From Pareuzebyella sediminis (GTDB lineage: Bacteria; Bacteroidota; Bacteroidia; Flavobacteriales; Flavobacteriaceae), in the NCBI RefSeq assembly GCF_008367235.1, contig NZ_VTZS01000001.1, forward strand, positions 1,054,001 to 1,118,000: a DNA stretch of 64,000 bases, in the 5' to 3' direction. The notes beneath the pieces are model-generated. The model was not told the origin of the DNA and made no database searches. It worked only from the letters and a program-made list of their open reading frames with translations. A program made the position numbers and the translations under genes. Shown here one piece after another: positions 58,053-64,000 of the stretch (positions within the stretch are counted from its first letter, which is position 1; every line of letters begins with the position of its first letter).

Positions 58053-58568
58053 ATGGAAGAATTCAAGAACAAAAACCCGTTTAAAACGCCCGAGCGTTAT
58101 TTCGAGAACTTCAATGGTCAGCTATTGGATAAACTTTCGGAAGAGCCTTCGGTCGTTCCGAAAAACGAAGGTTTCAAGGTTCCTGAAAATTATTTCGATG
58201 GGCTCTATGCTAATGTCCGACAAAAGCTACCCCGAGAACAGCCGAAGGTTATTTCACTCGGGTCTTACCGAAAATATTGGTATGCGGCTGCTTCGATCGC
58301 GGCCATAGTATTGTTTTTCATAGGAGTAAAGTGGAACGCAACCGATGAGATTGGTTTTGATGACTTGGCCATTTCTGATATAGAGGCTTATTTCAATGAA
58401 AGCGATATGGATTTGAATACACTTGATATTGCTGAAATTGTATCTTTCGAAGACCTCGAAATTGATGATGTAATGACCACTTCCATTGGTGAAGACCAGA
58501 TTTTAGAATATCTCGACAATCATGTCGATAATATTGAAGAATTAAGATACGATACCGATGAATACTAA
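58053..58568 (+). CDS. Putative anti-sigma factor-like membrane protein with duplicated PExYF motif
   Basis: A 171-aa protein with one TM helix (about 76-95, WYAAASIAAIVLFFIGVKW). The N-terminal cytoplasmic part carries a repeated motif: NPFKTPERYFENFNGQLLDK (about 8-27) and GFKVPENYFDGLYANVRQK (about 40-58), each with FKxPExYF. The extracytoplasmic part is acidic (many Asp/Glu: DIEAYFNESDMDLNTLDIAE). Position after the ECF sigma and topology argue for an anti-sigma; the repeated motif could be the sigma-binding element. Overlaps the next gene by 11 bp. Confidence 0.7.
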   Translation: MEEFKNKNPFKTPERYFENFNGQLLDKLSEEPSVVPKNEGFKVPENYFDGLYANVRQKLPREQPKVISLGSYRKYWYAAASIAAIVLFFIGVKWNATDEIGFDDLAISDIEAYFNESDMDLNTLDIAEIVSFEDLEIDDVMTTSIGEDQILEYLDNHVDNIEELRYDTDEY

Positions 58569-59001
58569 AAAGATTTTCATAATACTGATTGCCCTGACGG
58601 CCTCCCTTTCCGTTCTGGCCCAAAAACCGGACTATCAAAAAATAAAGTCGCTTAAGATTGCCTTTTTGACGGAACGCTTGAATCTATCGACCCAAGAGGC
58701 CCAAGAATTTTGGCCTTTGTATAACGCATATACAGAACAACGGGAGGCGCAATGGAGAAAGGGAAGAAAAATATTCGGCGCCATTAAAGAATCTGAAAAC
58801 CTTAACGATGCCGAAGCCTCGGATCTTTTGAAAAAGTATATCGCTTTTGAATACGAAGAGGAAAAACTAGAAATGACTTTTTATCAAAAAGTCGAAAAGG
58901 CGGTTTCGGCGAAAAAGACAATGCTCTTGATCAGAGCGGAAGAAGATTTTAAACGCCAGATGATTCGTCAGTTCAACAAGAAAAAGGAAAATAATAGATA
59001 A
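58558..59001 (+). CDS. Periplasmic Spy/CpxP-like protein, possible sensor of the ECF system
   Basis: A 147-aa exported protein (signal MNTKKIFIILIALTASLSVL, cleavage near AQ). The mature part is all-helical and highly charged: KIAFLTERLNLSTQEAQEFW, PLYNAYTEQREAQWRKGRKI and KYIAFEYEEEKLEMTFYQKV. The helix LNLSTQEAQEFWPLYN matches Spy/CpxP-type or LTXXQ-like repeats of periplasmic chaperones and ECF sensors. Together with the sigma and the membrane protein it suggests an envelope stress circuit (inference). It overlaps the previous gene by 11 bp and is thus co-translated. Confidence 0.8.
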   Translation: MNTKKIFIILIALTASLSVLAQKPDYQKIKSLKIAFLTERLNLSTQEAQEFWPLYNAYTEQREAQWRKGRKIFGAIKESENLNDAEASDLLKKYIAFEYEEEKLEMTFYQKVEKAVSAKKTMLLIRAEEDFKRQMIRQFNKKKENNR

Positions 59002-59083
59002 AGACTATCTAAAAAGGCTATAATATTTTATAGCCATGGTAAAGTTCAAGGAAACCAAAGCCCATTATCTCAGAAGTTAGCTC

Positions 59084-60112
59084 CTATTTGAATATAAGTT
59101 TTGCGATCCTTCCTTTACCTGCAGCATAGGCCACCGAATCGTTTTGGAACCGAATGGTATAGAATGGCTCTTCTGACAATTGCGACCAAGACTGGCCCTT
59201 ATCGTTTGAACATGAGATACCTGTAAATCCCACGGCAACTATCCCATTACCGCCTGAATTCGGTATAAATTGTATACAGCTTTTATAATTTGGTTCCTCA
59301 TTCTCGGCAATCAATTGCCAAGTTTTTCCTCCGTCTTTGGTAATCGCCTTGTTGGCTTCTTTTCCATCGGGTTTGGTATAATCTCCACCGATAGCGACCC
59401 CTAAGTTTTCATCATAGAAATCAATGGAGTAAATTCCCTCCGTAGGGGCACTATTAACGATAGGTGTTTGAAGCACAGCCCAGGTTTTTCCCTTGTCGGG
59501 AGAAAAATAAATTCTTCCGCTAGTGGTGCCCACCCACGTGCGCTCACCGATCACCTTGATATTGGTATTGCTGGCTGCAAACGCTCCTTCCCCCTCCTTT
59601 GCCTTTGGTAATTCTTCGCAGGTCAACTTGCTCCAATGATGTCCTCCATCACGTGTAATAATAATCGATAGACAACCATCCATACTGTCACCGACCGCAA
59701 TTCCTTCCCGATTGTTCCAAAAGGTCATCGCATCGTAAAATACCTGTTCGCCCTCCTCATGATAGACCAAATCCATTACACCATCCTCGCCCGTTTTGTA
59801 AAGTAGCGCGGGGCTTCCCACGGAAAGCATAAAAAAATCGGTGGCGTTATGGGCAATGGCCCTATATTCAGGAATGATAGTGTCATAATATTGCACATTT
59901 TCCCTGACCGCACCATTATATAGGTCAACCGTTCCGAAGGTTCCTTTATTGGCTGCAAAGGCCAGACTGTTCCCCATCAAAGAGATGGCCCTTATGCTCA
60001 ATGAATCCTCATAAATAGTTTCAACACGTACCGACGAAAAAGAAGGATTCTGAGGGGCCTCTTGACATGAAAAGAGAAGAATGGGAATAATCAAATAGTA
60101 AAGATTTCGCAT
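59084..60112 (-). CDS. BNR/YCF48-type beta-propeller lipoprotein
   Basis: Start at 60112 (MRNLYYLIIPILLFSC) gives 342 aa and a lipobox LFSC; a frame from 60130 adds only six residues. The mature protein has repeated BNR/sortilin-like blades with DGGxxW motifs: ITRDGGHHWSKL, SPDKGKTWAVLQ, ITKDGGKTWQLI and CSNDKGQSWSQL. Such propellers occur in glycosidases and in photosystem II assembly factors (YCF48/HCF136); none of the catalytic motifs of sialidases are evident here. Names such as oxidoreductase for this family are not supported. Function unknown; cell envelope location likely. Confidence 0.85.
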   Translation of the reverse strand: MRNLYYLIIPILLFSCQEAPQNPSFSSVRVETIYEDSLSIRAISLMGNSLAFAANKGTFGTVDLYNGAVRENVQYYDTIIPEYRAIAHNATDFFMLSVGSPALLYKTGEDGVMDLVYHEEGEQVFYDAMTFWNNREGIAVGDSMDGCLSIIITRDGGHHWSKLTCEELPKAKEGEGAFAASNTNIKVIGERTWVGTTSGRIYFSPDKGKTWAVLQTPIVNSAPTEGIYSIDFYDENLGVAIGGDYTKPDGKEANKAITKDGGKTWQLIAENEEPNYKSCIQFIPNSGGNGIVAVGFTGISCSNDKGQSWSQLSEEPFYTIRFQNDSVAYAAGKGRIAKLIFK

Positions 60113-60157
60113 GTAGATAAACTTTCTCAAATGTAAAAGTAATCGAGCGCAAAACCA

Positions 60158-60165
60158 TACCTTTG
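60158..60165 (+). promoter_or_regulatory. Putative -7 box of the RNA methyltransferase gene
   Basis: TACCTTTG matches TAnnTTTG, 17 bp before the ATG at 60183, in the gap with the divergent lipoprotein gene. No clear -33 TTG. Confidence 0.4.
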
Positions 60166-60182
60166 CAACCTTAATTTTTCAG

Positions 60183-61394
60183 ATGAAACTCCATAGAAAT
60201 CTTGTATTTGCAGTCATAGATGCCTTGCACCTCATATTCAACGAAGGTGAATATGCCGACAAGGTAGTTCAAAAAGTCTTGAAATTCGATAAGCGATGGG
60301 GATCAAGAGATAGAGGTTTTATCGCTGAAACGACCTATGAGATGGTTCGATATAAAAGGTTATATGCGGAAATTGCCGACGTAAAGGCTCCCTACGACCG
60401 AGCAGATCTTTTTAGAATGTGGGCGGTGTGGGCCGTTCTATCAGGTATCCGACTGCCCGACTGGAAGCAAATTGAACCCACACCCGAACGACGCATCAAA
60501 GGGAAATTCGATGAGCTCTCAAAAATCAGAAAATTTCGGGAGGCCGTTCCGGATTGGATAGATGCACTTGGTGAAAAGGCACTCGGTGACAAACTTTGGT
60601 CCGAAGAAATCGCCGCCCTGAACCAACAGGCAGATGTAGTACTCCGTACGAACACCTTGAAAATTTCCAAAGAAAAACTTCAAAAAACCTTACTGGATGA
60701 AGGTATTGTCTGTGAGCCTATAAAAGGGTATCCCTTGGCACTTAGATTGCCCGAACGAACCAATGTTTTTGTCAGCCAAGCTTTCCAAAATGGCTATTTT
60801 GAGGTGCAGGATGCTTCTTCGCAATTGGTCGCCGAATTGCTTGACGTTTCACCAGGGCAACGCGTAGTAGATACGTGTGCAGGGGCCGGGGGAAAATCAT
60901 TGCATCTTGCTGCCCTCATGGAAAATAAGGGCCAACTCATAGCTATGGATGTATATGGGAGTAAATTGAAGGAATTGAAACGGCGTGCCCGAAGAAATGG
61001 GGCCCACAATATAGAAACACGCGAAATCGATTCCACCAAGGTCTACAAGAAATTATACGGAAGTGCCGACCGGGTTCTCATCGATGCTCCTTGTACCGGA
61101 TTGGGTGTTATCCGTCGAAATCCAGATACCAAATGGAAGCTTCAGCCCGATTTTCTTGAAAAAATAAAGAAGACCCAGCAAGAAATACTTCGCAAGTATA
61201 GTAAAATGGTCAAATCTCAAGGGAAAATGGTCTATGCCACCTGCTCTATACTTCCTCAAGAAAACAACGAACAAATTCTATCATTTCTGGCTTCCGATTC
61301 GGGAAAGGACTTCTCATTGGTCAAAGAGAAAAAAATTTATGCCTCCAAAAGTGGCTTTGACGGCTTCTACATGGCCCTGCTCGAAAGACGGTGA
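60183..61394 (+). CDS. RsmB/NOP family RNA 5-methylcytosine methyltransferase
   Basis: A 403-aa class I SAM-dependent methyltransferase. The N-terminal part (about 1-150) is helical and NusB-like as in RsmB. The catalytic domain shows the SAM motif DTCAGAGGKSLHLA, motif IV IDAPCTGLGVIRRNPD with one catalytic Cys, and motif VI MVYATCSILPQENNEQ with the second Cys. The order and spacing fit m5C RNA methyltransferases. RsmB methylates C967 of 16S rRNA; identity of the target here is an inference, so only the family is stated. Confidence 0.9.
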   Translation: MKLHRNLVFAVIDALHLIFNEGEYADKVVQKVLKFDKRWGSRDRGFIAETTYEMVRYKRLYAEIADVKAPYDRADLFRMWAVWAVLSGIRLPDWKQIEPTPERRIKGKFDELSKIRKFREAVPDWIDALGEKALGDKLWSEEIAALNQQADVVLRTNTLKISKEKLQKTLLDEGIVCEPIKGYPLALRLPERTNVFVSQAFQNGYFEVQDASSQLVAELLDVSPGQRVVDTCAGAGGKSLHLAALMENKGQLIAMDVYGSKLKELKRRARRNGAHNIETREIDSTKVYKKLYGSADRVLIDAPCTGLGVIRRNPDTKWKLQPDFLEKIKKTQQEILRKYSKMVKSQGKMVYATCSILPQENNEQILSFLASDSGKDFSLVKEKKIYASKSGFDGFYMALLERR

Positions 61395-61484
61395 CCGGAA
61401 CATCCCAAAAAAACCCGTAGCATTTAAAGGTGTATCTTTTGTGGGAAGAAATCAACAATGATATTGGATACTGTTAACTATTCC

Positions 61485-61517
61485 TTGAAAATCATTGCGC
61501 AAAAAGACGTAAATTTG
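61485..61517 (+). promoter_or_regulatory. Putative purL promoter
   Basis: TTG (61485-61487), 22 bp, TAAATTTG (61510-61517). This fits TTG-N17-23-TAnnTTTG. The -7 box ends 32 bp before the purL ATG at 61550. The rest of the 155-bp gap holds nothing I can identify. Confidence 0.65.
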
Positions 61518-61549
61518 CACTTTCTCAAACCCTTCAATTCAAGCATTAG

Positions 61550-64000
61550 ATGATTTACTTTTTCGGGGATGCCAGTATAAAGGTTTTTGCAGTACAAACC
61601 GCCGGCGAACTTGTGCAGGAAGATACGGACAAACTCATATGGCTGTTCGGCAACCAACCCATGATAAACGCGGCGTCTCTTGACGCCTTTTTTGTTGGCC
61701 CTCGTGCCGCGATGATAACCCCTTGGAGCACCAATGCCACCGAAATAACCCAAAACATGGGTATTCAGGGAATTCTGCGCATCGAGGAATTTCAGGCGAT
61801 CGCACCTGATTTTACTGATTTCGACCCGATGCTCTCACAGAAGTTCGAGGGATTGGATCAACATCTTTTTGACATCAGTGTGGTTCCTGAATCGATATTG
61901 GATATCTTGGACATCGCTGCCTATAACGAGAAAGAAGGACTGTCATTAAGTGCCGAAGAAATCAGTTATCTTGAGGCCCTTTCCGAAAAAATGGGACGCC
62001 CTTTGACCGATTCGGAAGTCTTCGGATTCAGCCAGGTCAATTCAGAGCATTGCCGCCATAAAATTTTCAATGGTACTTTTATCATCGACGGGGAGGAGAA
62101 ACCCAGTTCCCTTTTCAAACTCATTAAAAAAACTTCGCAAGAAAATCCGAACGGTATAGTTTCGGCTTATAAAGATAATGTGGCCTTTCTAAAAGGGCCA
62201 AAGGTAGTTCAGTTTGCACCTAGACGATCCGATGAGCCCGATTTTTATGAGGAAAAGGAATTTGAATCGGTTATTTCACTGAAAGCCGAGACCCATAATT
62301 TTCCGACAACCGTAGAACCTTTTAATGGGGCTGCAACCGGATCAGGCGGGGAAATACGCGATCGATTGGCCGGCGGAAAAGGTTCGCTACCCTTGGCCGG
62401 AACAGCGGTATATATGACCGCCTATTCCCGACTCGAAAAAGACCGTCCTTGGGAACAAGGGATGCCAGAGAGAAAATGGCTATACCAAACTCCAATGGAT
62501 ATATTGATCAAAGCCTCAAACGGGGCTTCCGATTTCGGAAATAAGTTCGGTCAACCTTTAATTGCAGGGTCGGTACTTACCTTTGAACACGTAAATGTCT
62601 CTTCTAGATCCGATTTAAATACTGAAATCTCCAAAAGCCCCGACGATTCACAGGATTTTAGTAATGCCCAAAAGCACTGGAACCTCGACACACGAAGACT
62701 AGGTTATGACAAAGTCATAATGCAAGCTGGGGGCATCGGGTACGGTAAAGCGGATCAGGCATTAAAAGATCGCCCTGAAAAAGGGGACGATATCGTAATA
62801 TTGGGAGGCGACAACTACCGTATAGGAATGGGAGGGGCGGCGGTTTCCAGTGCCGATACCGGTGAATTCAGTTCATCCATTGAACTCAATGCCGTGCAGC
62901 GTTCAAACCCGGAAATGCAAAAAAGAGCCTCGAATGCCATACGTGCACTGGTCGAAAGTGACCAAAACCCTATCGTTTCCATTCATGACCATGGGGCGGG
63001 CGGGCATCTCAACTGCCTATCCGAACTCGTTGAAGAAACCGGGGGTAGTATTGATTTGGACAAGCTACCGATCGGCGATCCAACCCTATCATCGAAAGAA
63101 ATCATTGGAAACGAATCGCAGGAACGTATGGGACTCGTCATCGGTGAAAAAAATATTGACTTTTTACGTCGTGTGTCGCAACGTGAGCGCTCGCCGATGT
63201 ACCAGGTCGGAAAGGTGACCGGTGACCAACGGTTTACTTTTGAATCACAGAACACAGGCGCCAAGCCAATGGATATGAATTTGGAAGATATGTTCGGTAG
63301 TTCTCCAAAAACCATCATGACCGACAAGAAAATACAGCGAGATTACATAGATCCAGAATATGACTTGGAATTTTTCCAAGACTATCTTGAACAGGTATTA
63401 CAGCTCGAAGCTGTAGCCTGTAAAGATTGGTTGACCAATAAAGTAGACCGTTGTGTGGGAGGACGAGTGGCCAAACAGCAATGTGCGGGCCCACTACAGC
63501 TACCTTTAAACAATTGTGCCGTAATGGCCCTTGATTTTAAAGGAACCCAAGGAATAGCCACAAGTATCGGCCACTCCCCTATTTCGGGACTGATCGATCC
63601 AAAGGCGGGAAGTAAGAACAGTATTGCAGAAGCGTTGACCAATATTATTTGGGCACCGCTTCAAGAAGGATTGAAGTCCGTTTCGCTATCCGCAAACTGG
63701 ATGTGGCCCTGTAAAAATGGCGGAGAGGATGCCAGATTATACGAAGCTGTTCAGGCAGTTTCCGATTTTGCCATTGCTTTGGGAATCAATGTTCCGACGG
63801 GAAAAGATTCGCTTTCAATGAAACAAAAATATGCCGATGGTGACGTTATTTCTCCAGGCACCGTAATCATTTCAGCTGCGGCACATTGCCCCGACATCTC
63901 CCAAGTGGTGGAACCGGTATTTCAAAAAGATGGGGGAGCGATTTACTATATCAACCTCTCAAAAGATACTTTTAAATTAGGCGGTTCCTCCTTCTCCCAA
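61550..64000 (+). CDS. purL: Phosphoribosylformylglycinamidine synthase, large single-chain type (partial, C-terminus beyond right edge)
   Basis: The visible 817 codons form the N-terminal two thirds of the large PurL of about 1,220 residues that converts FGAR to FGAM with glutamine and ATP. Start MIYFFGDASIKVFAVQTAGE at 61550. The family marks are present: FGFSQVNSEHCRHKIFNGTF with the catalytic His near residue 170, KAETHNFPTTVEPFNGAATG, GGEIRDRLAGG, and HDHGAGGHLNCLSELVEE in the first FGAM synthase-like half. The glutaminase domain lies outside the window. The frame is open throughout to base 64000. Together with purB it shows de novo purine synthesis. Confidence 0.96.
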   Translation, partial: MIYFFGDASIKVFAVQTAGELVQEDTDKLIWLFGNQPMINAASLDAFFVGPRAAMITPWSTNATEITQNMGIQGILRIEEFQAIAPDFTDFDPMLSQKFEGLDQHLFDISVVPESILDILDIAAYNEKEGLSLSAEEISYLEALSEKMGRPLTDSEVFGFSQVNSEHCRHKIFNGTFIIDGEEKPSSLFKLIKKTSQENPNGIVSAYKDNVAFLKGPKVVQFAPRRSDEPDFYEEKEFESVISLKAETHNFPTTVEPFNGAATGSGGEIRDRLAGGKGSLPLAGTAVYMTAYSRLEKDRPWEQGMPERKWLYQTPMDILIKASNGASDFGNKFGQPLIAGSVLTFEHVNVSSRSDLNTEISKSPDDSQDFSNAQKHWNLDTRRLGYDKVIMQAGGIGYGKADQALKDRPEKGDDIVILGGDNYRIGMGGAAVSSADTGEFSSSIELNAVQRSNPEMQKRASNAIRALVESDQNPIVSIHDHGAGGHLNCLSELVEETGGSIDLDKLPIGDPTLSSKEIIGNESQERMGLVIGEKNIDFLRRVSQRERSPMYQVGKVTGDQRFTFESQNTGAKPMDMNLEDMFGSSPKTIMTDKKIQRDYIDPEYDLEFFQDYLEQVLQLEAVACKDWLTNKVDRCVGGRVAKQQCAGPLQLPLNNCAVMALDFKGTQGIATSIGHSPISGLIDPKAGSKNSIAEALTNIIWAPLQEGLKSVSLSANWMWPCKNGGEDARLYEAVQAVSDFAIALGINVPTGKDSLSMKQKYADGDVISPGTVIISAAAHCPDISQVVEPVFQKDGGAIYYINLSKDTFKLGGSSFSQ

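Noticed and set aside
62850-63218. 122-residue frame inside purL in another phase
   Set aside because: The purL frame is intact through this region and contains GAGGHLNCLSELVEE; the other frame is a shadow.

Overview
The window is a 64 kb piece of a chromosome from a Bacteroidota member, most likely a marine Flavobacteriaceae (Maribacter/Zobellia-like; genus is inference). The grounds are moderate-to-low GC, starts without Shine-Dalgarno sequences, promoters of the TTG-N19-TAnnTTTG type, many short-signal lipoproteins with Ser/Asp-rich segments after the lipobox Cys, and lineage-typical families (DUF4252, DUF4199, DUF3124, SatD/DUF3307, a SerB-SerA fusion, a CarB lacking its allosteric domain, a BtuG-like propeller). 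No rRNA, tRNA, insertion sequence, prophage or CRISPR array was seen; this is mostly core genome.

Layout. 1-2.3 kb: YihY/BrkB membrane protein (cut by the left edge), nadC and rlmH. 2.3-7.5 kb: serine biosynthesis fusion, a SatD regulator/DUF3307 membrane protein pair preceded by three 28-bp-spaced operator-like repeats, an ICMT-like methyltransferase, rdgB and a membrane protein. 7.5-12.1 kb: DEAD-box RNA helicase with a structured leader, a CarboxypepD_reg-like protein and a GH13 amylase lipoprotein. 12.2-18.2 kb: SRPBCC protein, TrmH-like methyltransferase, zinc-less sirtuin, a helical-repeat protein, purB and two convergent MscS channels. 18.3-21.1 kb: ECF sigma, putative anti-sigma and three secreted DUF4252 paralogues in one operon. 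21.3-24.3 kb: tandem S41 protease lipoproteins. 24.5-31.0 kb: vitamin B12 uptake locus: cobalamin riboswitch, BtuB-like receptor and BtuG-like lipoprotein on the minus strand, divergent BtuF/C/D-like ABC transporter on the plus strand.

31-38 kb: rmuC, a small membrane protein, an acyl-CoA thioesterase, and the complete oxidative pentose phosphate branch (pgl, zwf, gnd). 38-43.5 kb: hybrid histidine kinase, carB and rpmH. 43.6-52.1 kb: DUF6263-like and TPR proteins, cardiolipin synthase, lytic transglycosylase, alpha/beta hydrolase, GNAT-like protein, mtaB, a GlmU-like protein and rpmE (L31 type B). 52.2-57.3 kb: DUF4199, a glycosyltransferase, phosphohexomutase and an MsbA-like ABC exporter in one direction. 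57.4-59.0 kb: a second ECF sigma operon with membrane anti-sigma-like and Spy-like periplasmic proteins. 59.1-64 kb: BNR/YCF48 lipoprotein, an RsmB/NOP RNA methyltransferase and purL (cut by the right edge).

The most interesting non-coding signals are (i) a 9-nt segment right after the cobalamin aptamer that is perfectly complementary to the receptor's start codon region, (ii) 28-bp-period repeats in front of satD, whose product looks like a cyclase/GGDEF-like domain joined to a helix-turn-helix, (iii) an AAC-N17-GTC signature before both ECF operons and again inside the second, and (iv) a possible H-type pseudoknot in the DEAD-box helicase leader.
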